DNA of 41,175 nt, taken from Klebsormidium nitens. Taxonomy: Eukaryota > Streptophyta > Klebsormidiophyceae > Klebsormidiales > Klebsormidiaceae. The notes beneath the pieces were generated by a model. It was not told the origin of the DNA and did no database searches. It saw nothing but the letters and a program-made list of their open reading frames with translations. Location: NCBI GenBank assembly GCA_000708835.1, contig DF237663.1:1-41175 (forward strand), in the 5' to 3' direction. Position numbers and translations under genes: made by a program. Of the stretch, positions 11,474-22,585 are shown in pieces. Each line of letters starts with the position of its first letter. Position 1 is the stretch's first letter.

Positions 11474-14400
11474 TCAGCATTGTCTCAAGTAGCTGGCCGC
11501 TCTCGGGACAGCTTTTGAAAAGGCTTCTAAGAGTTGTCGGTCCTGGATCGAGGCTGAGGCAAGGATCATCTTCCCGTGGGCTTGCAAACACTTCAAGAGG
11601 GTCGTCTCCAGACTGGTGAGCCCAAGGACACCTGCACGGACAAACGCGACGACTGTATCAACGGCCAGCTAGGCTGAGCACAGTGCTCGAGTCATCCGGC
11701 CGTGACAGGTGAGTGACTAAACCAAAGCACTCCCCCCTTCTGGATAGATGTGGTTTAACGTCCAAACCAAACTGCACGGCGCCTGCCGATGAGGCTTTCC
11801 CCCTCGTTCATGCAAGCAGCATCCAAAGTGGCCCAGCGAATTAGGGCGGGGATGTTTCCAGGGTCTCCGCCCGCGTCCCCTCACCCAGCTCCAGCGGCTG
11901 GCCGTCCTCCTCGTCGCCCCCCTCCGCGTCGTCCTCGCCCTCCTCCAACTCGCGTGCCGCGGCCGCATACCGCGCCAAAAAGTGGGCCTCCGTCTCGTCC
12001 TGCTCGCTCTCGTTGTCCTGCCGCAGTGACAGGGCGCTCCAATCAGAAATTTTAAGCGAGAGTTTGTAAGACACGGGCATCTCATTGTAGGTACACCATG
12101 GCACGCTTAAACAAAGCGAAGACTTCGGCGTACGTGACGGATAAAAGGAATTGCATGGCCGCCTCTCTGGTGCAAGGACGTCCCACAAGGTTCAGATCAA
12201 GCTCGCTGCTTCTGTCACCTGATTTTAGAGCTGACCGAAGCTTTGCCACTGCAGCAAGCCTAGACTACTGGACAAGCGTGCCAGGCCGACTTGAAACCCT
12301 TCGTGCGCTGCTCCCCCTCACCTCCTCCCCGTCGTCCCCTTCCTCGTCCTCTTCCTCGTCGTCGTCCTCTTCCTCATTCTCTTCTTCGTCCTCTTCCTCC
12401 ATTCCGCTGTCCTCCTCTTGCAGCTCCGCCTCCCGCAGCAGTGCGCGCATGGCCCCCTCCAGTGAGGCCGCCGCCACTCCCGCCTCTGCGGGCCCGCCGC
12501 CCGCGGCAGCCAGAGTTTCCGCCACCTTTATTAGAGCCGCACCTGCGCGAACCAAGGGAGTCATCTCCAGTCAGCACGGCCCCCTTCAATCACTGCGACA
12601 GAAGGGGTAGTATCTAGTCGAGTTTGTCACGCTTTTCTCGCTACAGGCATGCGCCGAATATGGTTCGGTCCAGCAAAAATCTGGCTCCTGTCACTTGACT
12701 GAATCAGACGCAGCCTTGCCCTTCACGTCAAAGACAAGTCGGGGGTCCAGATTTGAGTCGAGCAGAAGATCTTCGGCAAAACTTAAGCAGGTAGGAGTTC
12801 TACGAATCCGAATTTTCTCTGTTCCCCTCTCAAGCAGCTGAGAAGCCAGAAGCCCTGAAAGACACGTTCGGCGGACCCGGTGCTTCACCCCAGCTCCCGC
12901 TTGGCGCGGCCGCCTGACCCCTCTCACCTGCGAGGTGCGCCTCGGTGGGATCCGTAAGACCGTGCTCGTTTCGCGCCACCACTTCCGCGAGGCGCACCGC
13001 CCACTCCGCCACGCCCGCGCGAGCCTCCAGTCCCGGCCCCGCCTGCTCCTGCGCGCCCAGCGCGGCCGCGAGCGCGGGGGTGGCCACGTCGGGGCTGCAC
13101 AGGAAGCACGTGGCCAGGGCCAGCACCAGCGGCTTGGCCAGCGGGGCCGACCGGGAGGACAGCGCGAGCAACCGCGCGCCGCACGCAGCAGCCACGCGGT
13201 GCACCACCGCCTGCGCACAGACGGGGGAACGTCAGGACGAGGCACACAGCCGAAATGGTCGGGCATTTGGCGATCTTGGGGCAATTCTGGCAGTTGATCT
13301 TGAAGTTCTGGCGGTGCCCATGTCTGACGGGCATTCGGATGCCGTTGGCACTGACGAGGCCGTAATTCATCGAAATCTCTTGTTTGTAGAACAACAGAGG
13401 AGAAGTCGTGCACGAGTCTTTGCCAGCTGTGCGCGTAGGGTGCGTGTCCGTAACCCTCAGCTGGCCGCCGCGGGTGCGCCGCCGCACCTTGGTTGCTTCG
13501 TGGCTGTCGAAGGCGAGCGCGGTGGCGTGCAGCAGGGCGTGCACGCGGTGGCACGCGCGCCATACGCCCTCCGCACGCGTGCTCTCGATGGCGTCCGCCA
13601 GGAAACCGGCGATGGCCTCCAGCGGGGACAGGGGCGGCACTGGGGGAAGGGGGGCCGCCGGGAGAGGGGCCACGATGAAGTGGGGCAGCAGCGCAGCTTT
13701 CTGCACAAACGAAGAAGGGTCGGGCTTCGAGGGAGGGAGCTAGGCGGAGATGTTCCGGTACCCACAAGCACTGCACAAGCACCGATGAAGCCCCTGAATG
13801 CACCCCAAAAGATGAACAACACTTTCTTTTTACTGACTTAAGCGTTGAAGCTCTAAGTGAAGCTTCAAAATTAGCCGAGATCTCAATCCGGTTTTGAGAA
13901 GTTGAGACGTAGAGCAGCCGTCCCGCTTGGCGGTCCGGCGGAAAGCAGCCGGCGCCGCGCACCTGTTTCTCGACGGCCTGGTCAATGACTGCGAGCGCGG
14001 CGCTGTCCTCCTCGCTGCTCCACGCGTCCCACTGCGACAGCAGCCCCGCCCACGCTGACACTAGCGCGCTCACGCGCCGCCGCTCCACTGCGCCGCTATC
14101 ATTGGTGTGCCTGCGCGGAGCAGCGGAACACCGGAATCAGCACAGAGCAAGGACGTCATCCAAAGCCAGGCGCGTGGACACGGTGACGACAGGCTCGAGA
14201 ACCCCTTTCGAAAGGTGCTCTATTTTGCGACTAACGCAATCGCAACTCTACCGACTTCCCACTTGGGAATCGCATGCTCAGCAGTGCAACCCACAGTCAG
14301 TACGTCGGAAGGCAACAGCGCCAGGGCGTGCCACTGCCCGCGCTTTTGATCTGTGTGGAGCGGTGTGGTGCTCACTGGAGGAGGCTGGCCAGCAGGACGG

Positions 14401-17400
14401 AGAGGTCGTGCAGGCACGAGTCGGTGGGCGGCTCCGCTTCCTCTGCGGCCCCGGGCGGGGGCAGCCACGCGCGGGCCAGAAACGCAGCCACGCAGTCCGC
14501 CACGGCGGCCTGCTCCGAAGGGGACGGTACATACGGGGGCCCGGCCTGAGAGGGGAGGAAGGAGGGACGTCAGCACGGGGTGCGGGGCAGGAGAAGGTGA
14601 AAGTCTTCGGCTTCGGTTAAGTGGTCGAAATGCGATGAAAGGGCAACTTCAGGCGGTCCTACCAACACTGGTGCTCCCACCTACAAAAGAAACTTTCGGA
14701 ACGCTACTTTCGAGTTGCAAGGGGCCGTTTCTAGTGGTGCCTTACCATCACGCTCCCTCGTCAAAGAGACACGAGCAACAGAGAGTCATAGCCAGATCCG
14801 GAATCAACGGAAGAACTCGGCATCCTCGTTGCACGGCACCCCCTACCGCACCCCTCCTCACCGGCTCCTCCTCCTCCTCGTCGTCCTCCTCGTCAGTGCC
14901 CGTCGCGGCATCGTCGGATGCCGTCACGAGCTGCGTCAGGGCAGCGACGCCCGCCTCCGCGACCGCGGGCCAGGGGGTCGCCCGCTCCTCCGGCAGCCGC
15001 GCCACCACCGCAGCCATCAGCACCGGCAGCAACGCAGGGCAGTGGCGTGCCACCTGGCACAAAAACGACAACCGTGCGGTCAGCGGGCAGGAGCGGGCGG
15101 GCCCGGAGCGAAGATACGGCGGGGATGCCAACCGCGCCCGGCAAAGTGCGATTTGCTGGAGCGACTGCTCCCAGCGTGGGCCCGGCGGGCTGACCTGGGC
15201 GTCCCCGGTCTCGGCGGCGGTCTGCAGCAGCTGGAAGGCGCGCGCGGTCTCGTCGTCGTCGGGCGAGCGCGACGCGGCAACGGCGGCCTGCAGCAGCGGC
15301 AACCACTCGGGGGGGACGAACTCGGCCTGCACACACAGGGGCGGGGAGGTCGCCTCACGCAGCGACGGTGACGGACCCGGAAAGACCGGGCAGCAAATAT
15401 TTATTCGAAGAAACAAGAAGGTGAACTGAGCGTGCCTTCACTGCAGCAACGCAGATAGCTCGGATAAGATTGACCACTCGAAGCGCGTGCCGTCTTGAAT
15501 GCGAGCAGCCGCCAGCAAGGGCGCTGTGTATAACCCATCGTTGCGCTCGTGCAGTCACCCCTGCACGGCGTGACTCCGAAAAGCGCATCGTCCGGATGTC
15601 CATCACGGCCTGGTTCAGGAAATGGCAAGTTCCAGTTTCCCTCACCGTGAGCAATGCTCGAAGGGCGCCTGCCGCGGACAGGCGGACCGGCCCCGCGTCG
15701 AGGTCGTCGGTATCGGGCCAGGTGAGAGCCTTCATGAGGGTGTCGAAGACGTGCCCGCGCAGAGTATCCCCCGCCAGGCCCGGCGCCTCTCCCGCCTGGG
15801 CGTGTCGAGCGAACGAAACTAAAAGTCAAACGGCGAAGGACTGCCAGGATCGCGCATGCAGGGAGGCAACTCCATAAGGGGAAGGCCACGTGGTCGAAGT
15901 CTCTACCGGATGCGGGTCGTCATGCACCTGGCAACACGAACCGGGACGATACCCGCCCGTAGATCTGGCTTTGTGAGCGTGACGGCTGACCTTGGCGAGG
16001 TGGTCCGCGTACTCCCCGAGCAGCCAGTTGGCGGTGGCGAGCAGCAGCGGCGACGGGGCGGGCTGCCCGTACAGCGGCAATACGCGCGAGCGCAGCATGG
16101 CCACGGCAGCGCCGGGCTTTTGGGAGCGGCTGTAAAACTGGGGGCCAAACAGGGGACGGGGTCAGGCAGGAGCGGAGACAGAATCACGTGATGACGGTAC
16201 GAAATTTTCTGTTTTCGTGATCGCTTACTTGTTGTAAGAACGCAGAGGTAAGATTGGCGGCTTATTGACAGCGAAACGCGGTGATTTTGCAGCCAGGAAT
16301 AAGTAGAACATGCAGCCAGATGTATTACCGATCCCGGTCCACTACAGTACTTGGAGGAGCATACAAGTCGGGGATTGTCCTGTCTTACATTTTGGAGGGC
16401 TCCGTACGCTTGAAGCACGCCGTAGTACCTGGACCACAACAAGATGCAGCAAGCGTGAGACGATATTCGGCAACAGCGAAGAGAAGAGACTAGACACTCC
16501 CGTGCAATCGAAACATGGTCGAGCAGGTTATGCGCAGCAGGTGCAGGGACGTGGCTGCGCTCACTGCGCGACGTCGCTGGTGCTTGTCCCGGTGGGCATG
16601 GCGTGCTGCGCGAGTGCGGGCAGCACGATCAGCTCGCCGGCTGTCACGTCCTTGGCATCGCGCAGCGGCCGCTTGCCGCCCTTGCGCGCCGGCCGCGACG
16701 GCGAGCTCACCTGCACGCAGAATGGCACACACGGAATAGGCGCGAGGCGCTGAGACGGTCACCGACTGGGACGCGTCTTCGCTTCTGCAACTGCTTCCAG
16801 AAGTTGTACGTACGAGGCAACCAGCAAGTAAGCGGGACCAGCATGCCTGTACTTAGCCCTTGATTTTGGAAGGCTGCACAGTTTAGAGTACCTAAACTGC
16901 TCGAGCAGCGCTTGTGAGTGGCCCCTTCTGAGGCCTCGTGCAGCTTGGCTGGAGTTAGCAGCGGCTGTACCTTGGCCAGTGCGATGAGGCCCAGCAGGTT
17001 CTGTGCGCTCCGCCGGGGGCTCAGCAAGTCGTCCCGCCACCCGCTGACATCGTCCTGCCGATTTGCAACGAAGGAATATATTCGAACCTTCAACAATGCC
17101 GGGATGGAACCCGGACGGAGTGCGAGTGGTCTGCGAAACCTCAATAGGAGAAAAGAAGGTCCGAATAGTCGAAACGCAAATGGTACAATACATAGAGACT
17201 TGACACAACACACTGATGAGCTCCGTCCTACTGAGGGCGACTGATCGGGGTTACCGCACCATATCGTCCGGCAGGTTGCGGCTGAGGTAGGCGGCGGGGT
17301 CTTCCTGCCACTCGGTGACGTCCTGGATAAGGAAGCAAGCACGCACAGTCAGCGAGAGCTGCCCCTGAGAACCGTATTAAGCACGCACTGCTTTGGCCAG

Positions 17401-20400
17401 AATCGAAGCGGCACTGCTTTGGCCAGAATCGAAGCGGCTAAATCTGCTCCGCTGGTGACACTCCTGACTGCACGCATCAAGAGATCGACTGACGTCACCC
17501 CAGTTGCAGAGGCCGCGTTTCACCTGTTCCTGGAGAGCCAGAGCGGGGAAGATGGCCTGGCTTAGCAGCGCCTCGAAGTGGGGCGACAGCAGGCGCCAGC
17601 CCTGCACACGCCACGCGGGGGACAGCATGCGTCAGTGACGGCGGCTGTTCCTTCTCATGGCTGCACTGCAGTCTTGAACCAATAGACCCGAGGATGGAGC
17701 CTCCTACACCATAGTCATACTTGGTGGGACTTCCTAGTGCTTTTCCGATCAGGGTCTCAGCTCTGGCTGTCGTTCTCTCCGACCCAGCCCCATCGCCAGT
17801 GCCATGCTCGTTTGCAGCCTTCCCCCTTACCCCGGGGAAAAGGGCACTCACCGGGCCTGTCTCCAGGATGGCGGCCAGCAGGTCGAAGGCCAGCGACACG
17901 ATGCGCTCCTGGAGCGGGTGCAGGCCCTGCACGCGCCACCACCACGCACACTCGCTCAGACGGCACCAAAGGTGGGCCGCGCTGCTGCACCGTCCAAGGT
18001 AGGCAGCATGCTATGGCGACAAGAAGCGGACAACTTGACCAGGTGCCTGTGTTTCCTACATCGGGCTTCGATCCAGAGATGGTTGCCATACGTTCTGCCC
18101 ACCTCTCGTCCGTGGTACTCGAGATGAGGCTGGGTGACGCACCTGATGCGCCACTGCTGCCGTGACAATGCCCACCGCCGCCGTGACCATCTGCTGCAGG
18201 TACCTGCCACCGCAGGCGCCTGGCAGGGCTCAGCGCAGACACGGCCGCAAGGGCCAGAACCAGCAAGGGCAGCCAAGAGTGGCGCTCCTGGCTGGACCCA
18301 TGGTAGACCGAGGAGTCTCACAAAAATCCAGGAGTAGACGTTAACAGTGGTTTAAAGCTCTCCGCGTCAAATTTGCCACCGGAGCTCCGACTCGAAATGT
18401 ACAGTTTTCGATCTTGAATTCCGATTTCGATTCCTGATCTTCGATACTTGCACACCCCTAACATGTCGATTTTAGAGAGGATGATTAGCCGGGAGCTTCA
18501 TAAGAGTTCCCGGGTGGATTCAGAAGTCAAGTGACAGCTGCTTCATCTTCAGCAAGAATCACTGGCCGTTTACTAAACGTCAATCTCATCCCAGGGGGTA
18601 CCGCCGTCCAAGATGGGAATGGGAACTTCACATTCAAGATCGAGAACCGCAATGCGACCGTTGGGGCTCCGGTGGCAGGTTTGACGCAGATAGCTGTAAC
18701 ATGAGCCAACGGTGGTGCGTGGGTTGCTCACTTGTCGGTGTGTTTCCGGTGGCGGGCAACCATGGAGGCACAGATCTGGAGGGTGCGCTTGACGAGGCGG
18801 AAGCGTGTGATGTGCCCTTCCTGCGGGTCTTGCACCGCCAGCACGGGGAGGGTCGCCAGCGCCAGCACCCCGGCCAGCCACACCGGCAGCTGGGGGACCA
18901 AAGCGGCAGGCAAGTGGGAGCGCACCTGGGGCGACAAAAAGCAGTGAGAATAGGCTCCAAGTGTAGAGGCGGGACGTCAGATATTTGTGTGAAATCTTCT
19001 TGGACTGGTTTGAACTTGGTCAAAGCAACGGTGGGGCATTTCAAGCAGACGCCCAGGCGGAGGCCCTGTCATGAGGTCGAGGCAGTGGCTCGTCCTTCAC
19101 TCGGGGACAGCTAGGGGGCCACCTGCCGCAGAAAGCCTCTCACTGTGTGGTGGAACGCCTTGAGCAGCAGGTGCAGCAGCGCATCGTGCTCCGCAAGGCC
19201 TGCTTCATGGCTGGCAATCGCCTGCGAAGGGATTAGAAATGCCGGTCAGACCAACGCACAGTCTGCCTTGGACCAGCCTGGACTGGTGGGGCCAGATCAC
19301 GTCTGGCCCAGCTATGATCTGCCTTTCGGTCAACGCATGCCTGGATCTACAACGAGAGGCCATCGAACGGGCGCCCAAACTCCGCCTTCACATGAAAGCT
19401 GCAACAAGGAGCAAGGCGCACCTGTTGCGTGAGTGCCTGGTAGATGCTCTGCAGGGGCTCCAGCAGCTGCGCCGCAATGGCCTCCAGCTGCGGGGGGACG
19501 GGCTCAGCCACCTCCGTCGGCTTCTGGAAGTACTGCACGCATCACAATGCCAGGGGCAGGCGGCCCATCAGAGGACCCATCAGTGCAGCACCGAATCGCA
19601 CGGGGCAGCCTCTGTAAACGAAGACTACCTCCAGCCAGCATGCTTACAGGGGCACCCGTCAACGTGGGCCATCGAAAGTGCCAGCGGGGTACAGAACAAA
19701 GATATCAGCCTCATTTCTCAACACATCACCGCAGCCCTTCTCCGACACACTGGCGTGGTTGGCGGGCCTACTTGGAAGGGCTTGGTAATCGTGTGCACTG
19801 CCACGAGCGCGTTGTACGTCTTGATGGGTGACACGGCGCTGCCGGCCATCAGGTTGCTGTGCTGGATGGCGGCACGCAGGGCAGGGAGCAGCTCCGGCCA
19901 CTCGCCCGTGTCGCGAAAGTCGTGCATCACCAGTACGCGCAGCTACACACCCAAGCAGGCGGAACGGGTTTGGAATGGCATGCGTCCTGTTTGAAAGACC
20001 AGATACTCACTAGGAATGGACGGTGCCAGCTTGGGGTTGGTACACAGTGGAATGCGCAATGCTGCAACCTCCCCTGTGAACCCCTGGTGCCCACATGTTT
20101 GGGTTGCCTCACCGCCTCTGCCAGCTGCTTGAGCACTGCGCCGTCTGCTCGCATGACCACCTCCAGCAACTGGGCACGCACAGTGGCGCGCTCGCCCGCT
20201 GGGAGGCCCACGCCGCGGTCCTCGGTGAAGCGAGTGGTGCGCACATAATTCTTCAGGTAGGTCGCTGCAGGCAGCGAGTAGCCGGCCAGCGGGACCACCG
20301 CGCACAGCGCCAGCAGCTGGCTGGCAAAGCCTGGCAAGCAGGAGAGGGCGGGGCATGGTTAATGGCATCGTGCACAATGTCTGGAGGCAGCTGACATCCT

Positions 20401-20672
20401 TCCGTCCCTAACAATTGGCTGAAAAAAAGGTGCAGAATGAGGCACAAACAAGTCCACATTGGAAGTATCTTTGCCATCTTGCAGCCTGTGCGCATCATGT
20501 GGTGCCAAAGATAGATGTGGTGGCCTGATTGTTGCTGCGAATTAGGTGGCCAGAACAAAAGTCCAGCTGTCTCACCAGGCTGTCTCTGCTCCTGCTCCAA
20601 AGCTGTCGTAGCTTTCTTCACAGCTTCTCCATCTCCTGTTGTGGCTTCTAGCAAGTGTGCCAAACGCTCCAT
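11474..20672 (-). CDS. Importin-beta superfamily nuclear transport receptor (HEAT/ARM repeats, plant type)
   Basis: Twenty-four exons in reading order: 20576-20672, 20113-20330, 19772-19942, 19422-19532, 19144-19221, 18732-18925, 18143-18203, 17852-17926, 17524-17601, 17260-17322, 16971-17054, 16565-16710, 16389-16428, 15991-16137, 15646-15795, 15195-15326, 14862-15053, 14376-14545, 13963-14110, 13488-13700, 12928-13210, 12322-12542, 11885-12017, 11474-11631. They join in phase to 1120 aa. Residues 1-80 form an importin N-terminal domain (MERLAHLLEATTGDGEAVKK, later AATYLKNYVR); the rest is helical HEAT-like repeat. Signature stretches include TVRSHLPAAL, DDVSGWRDDLL, YYGVLQAYGALQ and PPEWLPLLQ. 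These match, from memory, a plant importin-like ARM-repeat family (Arabidopsis At3g17340 type) that is still poorly characterised. Such receptors carry cargo through nuclear pores and release it on binding Ran-GTP. There are two acidic segments: about 664-679, and about 995-1065 (long Glu/Asp runs). The start has a good context (GCAGCCATGG). Cargo cannot be predicted. Confidence 0.88.
17385..17436 (-). repeat. Perfect 26-bp tandem duplication inside an importin intron
   Basis: Positions 17385-17410 and 17411-17436 are identical (unit begins GCACTGCTTTGG). The repeat lies wholly within the intron between the ninth and tenth exons (17323-17523) and does not touch splice sites. Confidence 0.95.
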
Positions 20673-20999
20673 GGCTGCCAAAATCTTCCCCAAGAACCCA
20701 GCCCACTGGGCTTGATGCTTAGACCATCCTTGCAGATGCTACAGAAGCAAATGATCTCATTACCATGGTGGCAGCTAGAGCTGGTGCAGTTGACAGCTGG
20801 ATTTACATATTTTTGACACTGTTCCACAGCCAGCGCAAACCTGATCAGTCAGTGAACTTGAGAGTTGGAACTTCAAGTTGAAGTCGACGAGTTGAAATAC
20901 GGTAGAATGGCGGGAAGGGCGCAGTGAGTAGCTCCTATGCCAGCTGGCAGCGCGCGCCGGTTCAAACGGTCACCAGCCGCCTGAGCTACTACCTACTAC

Positions 21000-21253
21000 C
21001 AGGCGGAACGCACAATTCTGAGATGGCCGAAACGCTGTCACAGCCGTCCGATCTTCACCTAATGAAGCCAGTCTGAGGGTGCACTTGGGCATTAGCTGCT
21101 AGCGACCAGGACCGGACTCTTAAGCTTGGGCCTCCTCCCTTGCGCCGAAGAGGACGAATCGGAGCCGTCAATTTGTTGACGTTGACAGGATGGACGATGA
21201 TGACAGCATGGTCGCTTGTCCCCCAGCCATTTCGAGATTGTGCGTTCCGCCTG
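21000..21253. mobile_element. MITE-like unit 1, 17-bp terminal inverted repeats
   Basis: The arm at 21000-21016 (CAGGCGGAACGCACAAT) is the exact reverse complement of 21237-21253. Similarity continues imperfectly inward: about 11 more bases ending ATGGC on the left correspond to GCCAT on the right. The 254-bp unit has no coding capacity. Size and structure fit a non-autonomous DNA transposon remnant. No clear target-site duplication is visible. Confidence 0.6.
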
Positions 21254-21254
21254 C

Positions 21255-21547
21255 TACCGTAGTCCAACGTGATGATTCCGAATAAACAAATAATTATTTG
21301 CGTTCGGAAAGTCAAAAATTCGGATTTCTCATTCGGAAAGTGAAATTTCGGAAAGGTAAAATAACCCTGAAATGGTCCTCGGAAGCCGTAAAACTGCCAA
21401 AAACAGCCAAAAAGCCCCCTTCTAAGTGAGACCATAGGGCGTTCGGATTGTTGTCGGAATCAGCGTAAATAATTCCACTTTCCTGGTCGGATTGTTGGAA
21501 AATAATTGAAATAAAATCGTTCGGAATCATCACGTTGGACTACGGTA
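21255..21547. mobile_element. MITE-like unit 2, perfect 27-bp terminal inverted repeats
   Basis: The arm at 21255-21281 (starting TACCGTAGTCCAACG) is the exact reverse complement of 21521-21547. The 293-bp unit is AT-rich inside and carries several TTCGGAA/CGGAAT words but no coding frame of note. A perfect 27-bp match at the two ends is far beyond chance and points to a fairly young non-autonomous transposon or a hairpin-forming repeat. It starts one base after unit 1 ends. Confidence 0.75.
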
Positions 21548-21552
21548 AAAGA

Positions 21553-21957
21553 GTAGACTTACATTGGCACGGTTACATGGGTTTGTAGCAACTTTTTCCA
21601 ACGGCACGGTTACTTCGAGTTTAGCGCGAAAGCAATCGGCCGGTCACCGAACGTAGCCCCTTGGAATGCAAATTTGGGATCGATCAGACGGTACTGTACC
21701 ATGTAGATCTTGGGTACCGAGTGTGTACTGACCAAAGTTCCGAACCGTCCGATCCACTCGTTCCCCCCACGCGGCAAGCCCGGATGGAGTAACGGTGCGC
21801 CGTTGGCCATGCAACGGTGCCGTTGGAAGATTATCGCAGGGGGTTCCGAAGAATCGACCCAGTTGATCATGAAGTAACCGTGCGTGAAAGTAACCGTGCC
21901 AATGTGCGGTCCGGTTGCAGTTAAGTTTCAACAGTAACCGTGCCAATGTAAGTCTAC
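21553..21957. mobile_element. MITE-like unit 3, perfect 24-bp terminal inverted repeats with nested inner copies
   Basis: The arm at 21553-21576 (GTAGACTTACATTGGCACGG and four more bases) is the exact reverse complement of 21934-21957. A second, inner pair (21604-21616 and 21871-21883, GCACGGTTACTTC) shares the same GCACGGTTAC core, and a third right-hand copy of the core lies near 21890. The 405-bp unit encodes nothing recognisable. It begins six bases after unit 2 ends. Confidence 0.72.
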
Positions 21958-22265
21958 CCTAGTGACTCTGAAGTCAACCGTACTACAGTGGCCCCGCGCG
22001 TGCCCGGCCGCGACGTAGTGTTATACCGTAGGACCTAAACCCTCCGACAAACCCTACGGCGCAGTACGTGTCACCAGCCGCGCGGCCGGCCTGCGCGCGT
22101 CGAGCTCATAAGAAATCAGAGCTGCCCCAGCCCCGGGCTTTTATTCAGCCACCGTCTTTGGTCGTGTCGCACCTGTCGAAAGCCGTTCATTTTTCATCGA
22201 CGGTTGTGGCGCGTTTCACCACATTTGAGGCTGTCGTCAGCACTATTTGCTTAGTACGAATTATT

Positions 22266-22431
22266 AGTACCGGCGGTACTATTAAAAACAGTACCGCGGA
22301 GTCGCGACGACGGTAAATTTGATACCGGCCGGTACTATAGTCTGACAGTATTTGTCAGACTGTGTGTACGGCATTGAGTGCCGTACGCAATTTGGTACGG
22401 AAAATTTGGAATTCAACCGTCGCGCGACGGT
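22266..22431. repeat. Cluster of five perfect palindromes/hairpins
   Basis: Within 166 bp: 22266-22280 (AGTACCG-G-CGGTACT); 22323-22334 (TACCGGCCGGTA); 22339-22361 (9-bp arms AGTCTGACA/TGTCAGACT with a 5-nt loop); 22366-22386 (8-bp arms GTACGGCA/TGCCGTAC with a 5-nt loop); 22416-22431 (ACCGTCGCGCGACGGT, 16 bp). Each is exact. Their role is unknown; transposon ends or a local palindrome-prone repeat are possible. Confidence 0.85.
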
Positions 22432-22585
22432 ATCGACCCCGGTAAACTTAGCACTGGAAGTCTAGTGAGCCTACATTTCAGTACAGTGCAGCCTCAGTGC
22501 ACTACCCCAGTGTCAAATTTATTCCCGCGAACACCTCGGTACATGTCAAAAGTCAGCCTACGTCACGCGCGGCCTTCACCCAGAC

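Noticed and set aside
11403-11591. Alternative frame for the last importin exon
   Set aside because: The exon at 11474-11631 is open in two frames. The phase from the previous exon (one base carried over) and the family-like helical ending select the frame ending at 11474.
12691-14088. 465-codon minus-strand frame across the importin gene
   Set aside because: It reads through several introns; only short parts are true importin exons (for example 13963-14110). The importin model switches frame at real splice sites.
14866-14890. CCT/CTC simple repeat (also 12322-12400)
   Set aside because: These are in-frame GAG/GAC codon runs for the acidic segments of the importin, not independent microsatellites.
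20926-20985. Possible tRNA or tRNA-derived SINE (a GGCGCAGTGAGTAGC A-box-like word and GGTTCAAACGG B-box-like word)
   Set aside because: The T-arm does not pair in the standard register and no acceptor stem or anticodon arm can be folded, so the resemblance is limited to short words.
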